A model generated the notes under the pieces. It was not told where the DNA came from and ran no database searches. It saw only the letters and a program-made list of their open reading frames with translations. Positions 9,338-15,815 of a DNA stretch of 35,080 nucleotides are shown one piece after another. A program made the translations under genes and the position numbers. The stretch is from JAAAOZ01 sp964496595 (lineage in GTDB: Bacteria; Chloroflexota; Anaerolineae; B4-G1; SLSP01). The stretch lies in NCBI GenBank assembly GCA_964496595.1, contig CAZCAI010000027.1, positions 1 to 35,080 of the forward strand. The letters run 5' to 3'. Every line of letters begins with the position of its first letter. Position 1 is the stretch's first letter.

Positions 9338-9449
9338 TTCCGTAAAGCGTATTGCGTAATTATGTCGTGTATACGTTGCACACCTACCAATCGAACCTGG
9401 TAACCAGTTCATTATGAAATACGAAATACGGAATACGAAATACGTTATG
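9338..9449. repeat. Inverted pair of ATACG-unit arrays
   Basis: The left end (9338-9360) reads as CGTA/CGTATT units and the right end (9415-9445) as four GAAATACG-like units. The two ends are inverted copies around a unique core of about 50 bases. Similar arrangements occur at 17551-17633 and 22771-22858, with a direct array at 27849-27892. It fills most of the guaA-GNAT intergenic region. Confidence 0.7.
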
Positions 9450-9485
9450 ACCTCGCCGCGCCGCCAATAACCAACCAAGGACAAT

Positions 9486-10289
9486 ATGATCGAATTAACC
9501 CCTAATCATTTCCAGAACGTCGCGCCTTTATTTGCCGGCATCGACCACAACGTCGCCCTGGTCTACGGCGTGATCGAGGGCCACAGCCCCGGCCAGATCT
9601 TCGTCGATGACCCAGACGCGCCAACCAGCGCGCTGGTGGTCTCCGGTGTGGGCTACAACTACGTCGGCGGCCGCGCGGATCAGGCGGAGTTTAATCAGGC
9701 GCTGACTCCGCTGCTCTTCGATACAGTGCTCCCGCAGATGAAAGAGGAAGAGCGGGAGATCGTCCTTTTCGCCTTCTCGGCGGCCTGGCGGGCGCGCCTG
9801 GACGCGCTGTTGCGTCCCTACGATGCCATCACCGTGCCGAGGAAGCTCTTTGCCTTCGATCCCGACCGCTTTGCGCCCCGCTCTGCAGCACACGCAGATT
9901 GGCGCGCGCAGATCCCGGCGGGGTTCGAGCTACGCGAGATCAATGCGGCGTTGGCGGAGCAGCATCTCGCCTACGCCCCGCTGGTTGATCCGCGCACGCG
10001 GCGCTTTGGCGTCGCGCTGCTGCACGGCGACGAGGTCGCGAGCGCGTGCACGGCGGTGAGCGTCGGCGGCGGCGAGGCCGAGATCGACATCCATACCGAG
10101 GAAGCCTATCGCCGGCGCGGGTTCGCTTACCTCACGGCCTGCGCCTTCATCGAGGCGTGCCTGGCCCGCGACCTGACGCCGAGCTGGGCGTGCTGGCCCC
10201 ATCGCGTCGCATCGCAGGCGCTGGCGAAGAAGTTGGGCTTCGAGCCGCGCCCCGATGTGCTGGCGTACTATTGGGCTGCGGAGATGTGA
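9486..10289 (+). CDS. GNAT family N-acetyltransferase
   Basis: A 267-residue protein resembling the GNAT_acetyltran family (PF12746 type), in which an N-terminal region of about 140 residues precedes a C-terminal GNAT fold. The acetyl-CoA binding loop is RRRGFA at 209-214 within EEAYRRRGFAYLTACAF, followed by the family's typical WACWPHRVASQALAKKLGFEP segment. The acceptor substrate is unknown. The ATG is preceded by AAGGA six bases upstream. The gene is flanked by repeats on both sides and does not appear to share an operon with its neighbours. Confidence 0.85.
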   Translation: MIELTPNHFQNVAPLFAGIDHNVALVYGVIEGHSPGQIFVDDPDAPTSALVVSGVGYNYVGGRADQAEFNQALTPLLFDTVLPQMKEEEREIVLFAFSAAWRARLDALLRPYDAITVPRKLFAFDPDRFAPRSAAHADWRAQIPAGFELREINAALAEQHLAYAPLVDPRTRRFGVALLHGDEVASACTAVSVGGGEAEIDIHTEEAYRRRGFAYLTACAFIEACLARDLTPSWACWPHRVASQALAKKLGFEPRPDVLAYYWAAEM

Positions 10290-10296
10290 GAAATTC

Positions 10297-10394
10297 ATCC
10301 TTGCGAAGGTTGCGCCAGCATCTACCATTGAGAATCCTCTTAGATTTGCAGATGCACCTCGATTGAAACGCTATCGTGTAACCTTCGCAAGGGT
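10297..10394. mobile_element. 98-bp MITE-like element, family 1 copy 1
   Basis: Ends are perfect 13-base inverted repeats, CCTTGCGAAGGTT at 10299-10311 and its complement at 10380-10392. A second, smaller inverted pair (GCATCT/AGATGC) lies inside. A second element of the same 98-base length with nearly the same ends is at 12917-13014, while the interiors differ. There is no coding capacity. It could be a non-autonomous transposon or a structured RNA. Confidence 0.65.
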
Positions 10395-10415
10395 TAGATA
10401 GAGGAGGCCCCCCAA

Positions 10416-11789
10416 ATGATCCACACCGACCGCGTCCAATTTCTCAACGACGCCGCGCCACGCAGCGGGACGTACATCCTCTACTGGATGCAACACGCGC
10501 AGCGGGCGATGTATAATCACGCGCTGGAATATGCCATCCGCGAGGCGAACGCGCGTCGGATGCCGGTCGTGGCCGTCTTTGGCTTGACGACGAACTTCCC
10601 GGAGGCCACGCAGCGCGCCTACGCCTTTATGCTCGAGGGCCTGCGCGAGACGCAGCAGACGCTTCGCGAGCGGGGCATTCGATTGCTCGTGCTCCGTCGC
10701 CCGCCGGTCGAGTCCGTCGGGATGCTGGCGGCCGAAGCCGCGCTCGTCGTGACCGATCGCGGCTACCTGCGCATCGAGCGCGCGTGGCGCGATGCGGCAG
10801 CGCGCAGCTTAGCGACGCGGCTCGTCCAGGTGGAGAGCGATGTCGTCGTGCCTATCGAGACGGTTTCTGATAAAGAGGAATACGCCGCCTACACGCTCCG
10901 CCACAAGTTGGAGCGCCATCTGGATGCGTTCCTCATCCCCTTGGAAGCGACGCCGGTCGCGCGCGCCAGCCTCGATCTTGATTTCGAGGACCAGATCGAG
11001 AACGCGGCGGCCGATCTAAGCGACATCGGCGACCTCCTCGCGCACATTGGGGCGGACGCGCGCGCCGAGCGCGTCACGAGCTTTCGGGGCGGCCCTTCGC
11101 GCGCGCGGCAGCGATTGGCGGCGTTCATCGCGCACAAGCTGGCGCACTACGCAGAGCAGCGCAACGAACCGAGCGAGGATTATCTTTCGCACCTCAGCCC
11201 CTACCTGCACTTCGGGCAAATCTCGCCGCTCTACATCGCCCTGCAGATTTGGGACGCCAGAAACGGAGAATCGGAAAGCCGCGATGCCTTTCTGGAGGAG
11301 CTTATCGTCCGCCGCGAGCTGAGCATGAACTTCTGCCACTACAATCCCGATTACGATACGCTAGATTGCCTGCCGGATTGGGCGCGGGAGACGCTGGCCG
11401 AGCACGCGAACGAGCCACGCACCTACATCTACGATCTCGCGGCGCTTGAGGAAGCGCGCACGCACGATCCCTACTGGAATGCCGCGCAGCTCGAGATGGT
11501 GCGCACGGGCAAGATGCACGGCTATATGCGGATGTACTGGGGCAAGAAGATCCTGGAGTGGACGCCCAACCCGACGGAGGCGTGGCGCATCGCGTTGACG
11601 CTCAATAACCGCTACGAACTCGACGGGCGCGATCCCAACGGCTACGCGGGCGTGGCGTGGTGCTTCGGCAAGCACGACCGCGCCTGGAAGGAGCGCGCGA
11701 TCTACGGCAAAGTGCGCTATATGAGCGCCGGCGGCCTGGAGCGCAAATTCGATATCGAGGCCTACGTGGCGCAGGTGAATCGGCTGTAA
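10416..11789 (+). CDS. phr: Class II CPD DNA photolyase
   Basis: A 457-residue flavoprotein that uses blue light to split cyclobutane pyrimidine dimers. The N-terminal Rossmann-like antenna domain begins with SGTYILYWMQHAQRA, a class II signature. The FAD domain includes YLSHLSPYLHFGQISP, FLEELIVRRELSMNFCHYNP and the C-terminal class II motifs MHGYMRMYWGKKILEW and NRYELDGRDPNGYAGVAWCFGKHD. Length matches class II enzymes such as the Methanosarcina protein. A strong GAGGAGG site precedes the ATG. It follows a MITE-like element and is followed by an intrinsic terminator, so it is probably transcribed alone. Nothing suggests inactivation. Confidence 0.95.
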   Translation: MIHTDRVQFLNDAAPRSGTYILYWMQHAQRAMYNHALEYAIREANARRMPVVAVFGLTTNFPEATQRAYAFMLEGLRETQQTLRERGIRLLVLRRPPVESVGMLAAEAALVVTDRGYLRIERAWRDAAARSLATRLVQVESDVVVPIETVSDKEEYAAYTLRHKLERHLDAFLIPLEATPVARASLDLDFEDQIENAAADLSDIGDLLAHIGADARAERVTSFRGGPSRARQRLAAFIAHKLAHYAEQRNEPSEDYLSHLSPYLHFGQISPLYIALQIWDARNGESESRDAFLEELIVRRELSMNFCHYNPDYDTLDCLPDWARETLAEHANEPRTYIYDLAALEEARTHDPYWNAAQLEMVRTGKMHGYMRMYWGKKILEWTPNPTEAWRIALTLNNRYELDGRDPNGYAGVAWCFGKHDRAWKERAIYGKVRYMSAGGLERKFDIEAYVAQVNRL

Positions 11790-11818
11790 AATCACGTTGC
11801 GATCCGTATAGCGTAGCG

Positions 11819-11857
11819 ACCGGCTCATTCGCGAAAGCGGATGGGCCGGTTTGTTTT
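11819..11857 (+). terminator. Intrinsic terminator after photolyase
   Basis: ACCGGCTCAT pairs with ATGGGCCGGT (one G-T pair) around a 10-base loop, followed by TTGTTTTT. It lies 30 bases after the phr stop. Confidence 0.8.
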
Positions 11858-11983
11858 TGGGAGTGGGGCGCTTTGATGGGCGATTGCAACACAAATCCAA
11901 CTTATCTAACGGAACGCAACGGGAGGGCCAACACACGTCAGCGATAGCGCGTCCCCTGGCTTGATATACTTGAATATGAGTAT

Positions 11984-12098
11984 CCGTTTAGTTTAATGAG
12001 CAGACCAAGGTGCAACGCACTTGAATTGAAGGAAGGGCAGCCTCATACAGTATATGCCTGGTGATAAGTTCAAAAGTGCGTTGTACCTCACTAAACGG
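11984..12098. mobile_element. MITE-like inverted-repeat element, family 2 copy 1
   Basis: The inner inverted repeats are AGGTGCAACGCACTT (12008-12022) and AAGTGCGTTGTACCT (12074-12088), complementary at 14 of 15 positions. An additional outer pair, CCGTTTAG and CTAAACGG, closes the element. Its right half is nearly identical to the element at 14079-14177, sharing GTATATGCCTG and the AAGTGCGTTG end. It occupies most of the otherwise gene-free 341 bases between the photolyase terminator and the PRC-barrel gene. Confidence 0.7.
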
Positions 12099-12198
12099 TT
12101 ACCATTCGCTTAATCTGCTGAGATATAGGTATAAAACTGTCGGGTAGGTAGAAAGTGGCATATCATCTTACTGTACGATTTTCACAAGGAGGATTACG

Positions 12199-12903
12199 AT
12201 GTTAATTTCTGCAGGTGCGGATGTTGTTACCGTAGCCGGGGATAAGTTGGGCACGGTGGAGCGCGTGGTCATCGATCCTCGGACGGAGGAAGTGACCCAC
12301 ATCATCGTGGAGAAGGGGTTCCTGCTGCCGACCACGAAGGTCGTGCGTGTCGGATTGATCGACACCGCCACGGAGGAGCGCGTGATGTTGCGAGAGGAGG
12401 TCGATGATTGGTCGGCGTTGCCGGATTTCAAGGAGACGCACTATGTTCGGGTCTCTGAGGTGGAGGAAGAGAAGGTAGAAGAGGAGGCGACCCCCTTCTA
12501 TTGGTATCCACCTGTGGGCACGCGCTGGTGGGATCAAGTAGGCTTTGCGACCTTCCCCGGTTATGGCGGTTACACTTTGCCGCCTCACGTCGCTGCCGTG
12601 GAGAAGCAGAATATCCCTTCGGACGTGACGCCTTTGGAGGAAAACGCCAGGGTTTTCGCCAGTGATGGGGAGCACGTGGGGAATGTCAGCGCTGTGCTGA
12701 CGGAATCGGAGCAGAATCGCGTGACGCACATTGTGATCTCGCAAGGCTTTCTGTTGACCGAGGAGAAGTTGATTCCCACGCTGTGGATTTCCTTGATCGG
12801 GGAGGGCGAAGTTCATTTAGCCGTCGATTCGGATTTTATCGAGGATCTGCCGCCTTACGAGCCGGAGAAGCCGGAGCATATTCGAAAGAATGTGACGCCC
12901 TGA
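12199..12903 (+). CDS. Tandem PRC-barrel domain protein
   Basis: A 234-residue protein with two PRC-barrel repeats. Repeat one is about residues 4-80 (VVTVAGDKLGTVERVVIDP, then VTHIIVEKGFLLPTTKVV). Repeat two is about 150-225 (VFASDGEHVGNVSAVL, then VTHIVISQGFLLTEEKLIP). A linker of about 70 residues rich in Glu, Pro, Trp and Tyr joins them. PRC barrels occur in RimM and photosynthetic reaction-centre H subunits; stand-alone versions are common and of unknown function, often stress or surface related. There is no signal peptide. A strong AAGGAGG site precedes the ATG. It is probably monocistronic between two mobile-like elements. Confidence 0.88.
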   Translation: MLISAGADVVTVAGDKLGTVERVVIDPRTEEVTHIIVEKGFLLPTTKVVRVGLIDTATEERVMLREEVDDWSALPDFKETHYVRVSEVEEEKVEEEATPFYWYPPVGTRWWDQVGFATFPGYGGYTLPPHVAAVEKQNIPSDVTPLEENARVFASDGEHVGNVSAVLTESEQNRVTHIVISQGFLLTEEKLIPTLWISLIGEGEVHLAVDSDFIEDLPPYEPEKPEHIRKNVTP

Positions 12904-12916
12904 CTTGCGTAGAGCA

Positions 12917-13014
12917 ACCCTGGCGAAGGTTTGTGAGCTACTTGCCGTAGAGTCAATAGCTTTTTCGTCGAGAATTGTACGACGGCAAACGTTATGCGGA
13001 ACCTTCGTCAGGGT
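12917..13014. mobile_element. 98-bp MITE-like element, family 1 copy 2
   Basis: The ends are ACCCTGGCGAAGGTT (12917-12931) and AACCTTCGTCAGGGT (13000-13014), complementary at 14 of 15 positions. An internal inverted pair TTGCCGT/ACGGCAA is present. Length and ends match the copy at 10297-10394, but the interior sequence differs although it also holds an inner stem. It starts 14 bases after the PRC-barrel stop. Confidence 0.65.
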
Positions 13015-13046
13015 ACTTGTAAGAGATACATCTAAAGGAGGACGTT

Positions 13047-13511
13047 ATGGATCTGAGGTTGACGAGTGAGGCCTTTGCTTCGGGTAAGACGATCCCGACG
13101 CAGTACACGTGTGAGGGGGCGGATGTTTCGCCGCCGCTGACGTGGGATGGCGCGCCCGATGATGTCCAGAGTTTTGTGCTGATCTGTGATGATCCCGATG
13201 CGCCGAATGGCGTGTGGTCGCATTGGGTGCTCTATAACATCCCGCCGGGAAAAGAAGGCCTGGCGGAGGATGTCCCGAGGGAGGCCGAATTGCCCTGGGG
13301 CGGCGTGCATGGGCGCAACGATTTTGGCGATTTGGGCTATGGCGGGCCGTGCCCCCCGCCTGGGCCGGCGCACCACTACTATTTCCGCCTCTACGCGCTG
13401 GATATGAAAATCGATCTGCCGGCGGGCGCCACGCGCCAACAGGTCATCGATTGGGCGCGGGGGCACATTATCACGGAGACGGAGTTGATGGGGCGGTTTG
13501 CTCGAAGCTGA
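13047..13511 (+). CDS. YbhB/YbcL-type PEBP family protein (Raf kinase inhibitor-like)
   Basis: A 154-residue protein of the phosphatidylethanolamine-binding protein family. The ligand-pocket motif is DDPDAP at about 48-53, followed by WSHWVLYNIPPG. The second motif is HGRNDFGDLGYGGPCPPPG and then HHYYFRLYALD, exactly as in bacterial YbhB/YbcL. The bacterial proteins are small soluble ones with no settled function. There is no signal peptide, so it is likely cytoplasmic. AAAGGAGG precedes the ATG. The hairpin at 13521-13554 probably ends the transcript. Confidence 0.93.
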   Translation: MDLRLTSEAFASGKTIPTQYTCEGADVSPPLTWDGAPDDVQSFVLICDDPDAPNGVWSHWVLYNIPPGKEGLAEDVPREAELPWGGVHGRNDFGDLGYGGPCPPPGPAHHYYFRLYALDMKIDLPAGATRQQVIDWARGHIITETELMGRFARS

Positions 13512-13520
13512 ACTTTCAGA

Positions 13521-13554
13521 CCCGAAGGGCGGCCTACAAGAGAAACCCTTCGGG
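13521..13554 (+). terminator. Hairpin downstream of PEBP gene
   Basis: A perfect 9-base stem, CCCGAAGGG with CCCTTCGGG, and a 16-base loop. No T-run follows, so it may act as a weak terminator or as an mRNA-stabilising hairpin. Confidence 0.45.
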
Positions 13555-13617
13555 GCTATGCAAGGATAGACGAACTTACCTACTACAACTTTCTCATTCG
13601 CGAAAGGAGCGTAATCT

Positions 13618-14028
13618 ATGTTCTTGGTGGAGTTTCTCTTCGCGTTAGGCGTCGCGTTGCTATTGACGGGCATCTTTTCCCTGGCGTTTCGCTATCGCGG
13701 GCCGTGGGATGTGTGGTGGCTCTTCCTGCTGATCATCCTCTTGGTCGCGTGGGCGGGCGGCCTGTGGATCGAGCCGATTGGCCCGCCGCTCTTTGATATC
13801 TACTGGCTGCCGTTTCTGCTCGTCGGCTTGATCTTCGCCTTGATCCTGGCCGCCGCCGCGCCGCCCCGTCCGCCGAGCGTGCGGCGCGCCCCGCGCACGC
13901 CGCGCATCCGCAGAGCGGCCACGCCCACCACGCCCGCCGAGGAGGAAACGGCGCTCGCCGTCGGCCTCTTCTTCTGGCTGATGCTGGTGAGCTTGGTCGT
14001 CGTGATTCTGATGGGGTATGCTTTTTGA
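13618..14028 (+). CDS. Small integral membrane protein, unknown
   Basis: A 136-residue protein with four predicted transmembrane helices at about 2-22, 31-50, 58-80 and 111-133. A Pro/Arg/Thr-rich segment of about 30 residues separates the third and fourth. The many arginines there suggest a cytoplasmic loop. I do not recognise a family. GAAAGGAG lies about 10 bases before the ATG. It stands 106 bases after the PEBP gene. No functional inference is justified. Confidence 0.7.
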   Translation: MFLVEFLFALGVALLLTGIFSLAFRYRGPWDVWWLFLLIILLVAWAGGLWIEPIGPPLFDIYWLPFLLVGLIFALILAAAAPPRPPSVRRAPRTPRIRRAATPTTPAEEETALAVGLFFWLMLVSLVVVILMGYAF

Positions 14029-14078
14029 TTGGAGCATCAAGGCTCTTCAGGAGTTCGCCGGGCGCTATTGCGAGGCGC

Positions 14079-14177
14079 TATGTAGATCAAGGTGCAAGGC
14101 ACCGGGACTTAAATAACGTTACTTCTAATGCCGTATATGCCTGATGTTAAGACCAAAAGTGCGTTGCACCTCACATA
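14079..14177. mobile_element. MITE-like inverted-repeat element, family 2 copy 2
   Basis: The right terminal repeat AAGTGCGTTGCACCT (14157-14171) pairs with AGGTGCAAGGCAC (14090-14102, one mismatch), and an outer TATGT/ACATA pair closes it. Its right half closely matches the copy at 11984-12098, but the outer pair has a different sequence in each copy. The 430-base gap between the membrane protein and the binding protein holds this element, the 36-bp repeat, a terminator and a promoter. Confidence 0.7.
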
Positions 14178-14190
14178 CGTAAATTTTCGC

Positions 14191-14226
14191 TGGAGTTGTC
14201 CGGCGAAATCCCAAAGACCCAGCATC
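14191..14226. repeat. 36-bp dispersed repeat, copy 1
   Basis: The core GTTGTCCGGCGAAA followed by AAAGACCCA and CATC recurs at 15753-15789 with a few substitutions. Both copies lie in intergenic DNA on either side of the substrate-binding protein gene and its terminator. No coding frame is evident. Confidence 0.65.
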
Positions 14227-14238
14227 AACAGATAAGCC

Positions 14239-14275
14239 ATCCCCAGGGACGTAAAACGCGCTCCTGGGGATTTTT
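14239..14275 (+). terminator. Intrinsic terminator
   Basis: ATCCCCAGG pairs perfectly with CCTGGGGAT around a loop of about 14 bases, followed directly by five T. It isolates the following promoter from upstream transcription. Confidence 0.75.
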
Positions 14276-14373
14276 GTGTCGTTAGGGATTCTTCATGTCC
14301 GCAGATGGATATGATGTATCTGGAGATAGCAGGTGGATTTGAAAATCTCTCTCAAAACCCCACGGCTAAATCA

Positions 14374-14403
14374 TTGACAACCCGGCGGTGGGGTTGGTAA
14401 AAT
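14374..14403 (+). promoter_or_regulatory. Sigma-70-type promoter for substrate-binding protein
   Basis: A consensus TTGACA and a TAAAAT separated by 18 bases. The -10 box overlaps the upstream in-frame ATG at 14402, so that codon cannot start the protein from this transcript, supporting the ATG at 14459. Confidence 0.75.
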
Positions 14404-14458
14404 GTTAGTAAATCGCTGGATCATCGAATGGACTGCTTATATTGAAAGGGAGGCAATT

Positions 14459-15619
14459 ATGTTGATAAGGATGCAGAGATGGGGAGGATTGTTGTTGGCG
14501 GTTGCGCTGCTCACTGTCATGGGGGTGGGATGTCAGCCGGAGCCATTAACGGTCAAAGTGGGAGTCTTGGCGATCCTGAGCGGGCCGGAGAATTACATCG
14601 AGGCTTCTGGAAATGCGACTGTCTATGGCGTCAATCTGGCATTGGAGGCCTGGGAGGCTGCGGGCGGCGCGACCGTCGATGGCCGACCCCTCGAGATTGA
14701 ATTGGTGATCAAGGATAATGGAGATACGCCGGAGAAAGCCGTCGCGGCGGCCCAGGAGTTGATTAATCAAGAGGATGTCGATGTCATCATCGGGCCGCAA
14801 TTCAGCAGTCACGCGATCCCGGTGGCCCAGTTAGCGGAGGAGGCCGGCGTCCCCATGATCAGCCCGATGTCCACCAACCCGGAGACGACGGCCAACAAGG
14901 ATTACGTCTTCCGCGTCGGCTTCATCGATTCATTCCAGGGCAGGGTGGCTGCGCAATTTGCCAGCGCAAATCTGGACGCTGCGCAAGTCGCGGCGCTCTA
15001 TGATGTCACGAACGCCTACAGTGAGGGCATTGCGGATATCTTCAAAAGCTCGTTTGAAGACCTGGGCGGCGAGGTGGTCGCGTTCGAGAGCTACACGCCG
15101 GATCAGCCGCAGTGGGAGGCGCCGCTACAGAACGTCAAAGAGGGTACCGCCGAAGTTCTCTTTCTGCCGAATTATGAGGAGGCTCTGCTTCCCCAGGTGG
15201 CGAAGGCGCGCGAGATGGGCCTGACGGCGACCTTCTTGGGGACGGATACGTGGAATTCACTGGATTTCGCGGCCACGCCGGAGTTAGAAGGGAGCTTTTA
15301 CGTCACCCACTGGCACCCGGATAACTATTCGCCGGTCTCGCAGGGCTTTGTAAAATCCTACGAAGAAGCTTATCCCGATGAGCCGGTCTACATCACCAGC
15401 GCCTTGACCTATGACGCATTTGGGCTGATCGTTAATGCCATTGAGCAGGAGCAGGCCGCCACCGCTGAGGCGATCCGCGATGGTCTGGCCAACACGGAGG
15501 GCTATCAGGGCGTCAGCGGCGTGATCAGCTACGAGAACTCCGGCGATCCCGAAAAGAGCGCCGTCATCATGCAGATCACGGGCGGCGAGAGTCGCTTCTA
15601 CAAACTCGTCACGCCGTAG
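14459..15619 (+). CDS. Branched-chain amino-acid-type ABC transporter substrate-binding lipoprotein
   Basis: A 386-residue periplasmic-binding-protein type 1 (LivK-like, Peripla_BP_6) protein. The start at 14459 has AAAGGGAGG upstream and gives a signal peptide with a lipobox ending at Cys25 (GVGC). The mature part begins VKVGVLAILSGPENY and contains the typical VDVIIGPQFSSHAIPVAQLAEEAGVPMISPMSTNP and later FLGTDTW and TYDAFGLIVNAIE segments. Such proteins bind amino acids, amides or similar small ligands and hand them to LivHM-type permeases. No permease or ATPase genes are adjacent, so it is an orphan that may use a distant transporter or serve as a sensor. A strong promoter and terminator bracket it. 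Confidence 0.92.
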   Translation: MLIRMQRWGGLLLAVALLTVMGVGCQPEPLTVKVGVLAILSGPENYIEASGNATVYGVNLALEAWEAAGGATVDGRPLEIELVIKDNGDTPEKAVAAAQELINQEDVDVIIGPQFSSHAIPVAQLAEEAGVPMISPMSTNPETTANKDYVFRVGFIDSFQGRVAAQFASANLDAAQVAALYDVTNAYSEGIADIFKSSFEDLGGEVVAFESYTPDQPQWEAPLQNVKEGTAEVLFLPNYEEALLPQVAKAREMGLTATFLGTDTWNSLDFAATPELEGSFYVTHWHPDNYSPVSQGFVKSYEEAYPDEPVYITSALTYDAFGLIVNAIEQEQAATAEAIRDGLANTEGYQGVSGVISYENSGDPEKSAVIMQITGGESRFYKLVTP

Positions 15620-15648
15620 GGCGCGGGTTTTGGGAGATAAAAACATCA

Positions 15649-15679
15649 GCGCGGGGAGCTTGCTCCTCGCGCTTCTTTC
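15649..15679 (+). terminator. Intrinsic terminator
   Basis: GCGCGGGGAGC pairs with GCTCCTCGCGC (one G-T pair) across a two-base gap, followed by TTCTTTC. It lies 30 bases beyond the binding-protein stop. Confidence 0.7.
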
Positions 15680-15752
15680 ATGTGGTTGCGGGGCAAAATC
15701 ATAGAGGTATACCGGATCGGTGAGGATTTGTACGACGCTCTTAAGGCTATCC

Positions 15753-15789
15753 GGGGAGTTGTCCGGCGAAACCCAAAAGACCCATCATC
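15753..15789. repeat. 36-bp dispersed repeat, copy 2
   Basis: Matches the copy at 14191-14226: GGAGTTGTCCGGCGAAA, then CC, AAAGACCCA and CATC. It is in the tail-to-tail intergenic region between the binding-protein gene and the malic enzyme gene. Confidence 0.65.
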
Positions 15790-15815
15790 TTGTGACTCCT
15801 GTCCTTCCTGAATCT

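Noticed and set aside
9338..9449. CRISPR array
   Set aside because: The repeated units are 7-8 bases, directly adjacent, with no regular spacers and no cas genes nearby.
14402..14458. Upstream ATG for the substrate-binding protein
   Set aside because: It overlaps the -10 box of a good promoter, and the longer form would spoil the lipoprotein signal peptide.
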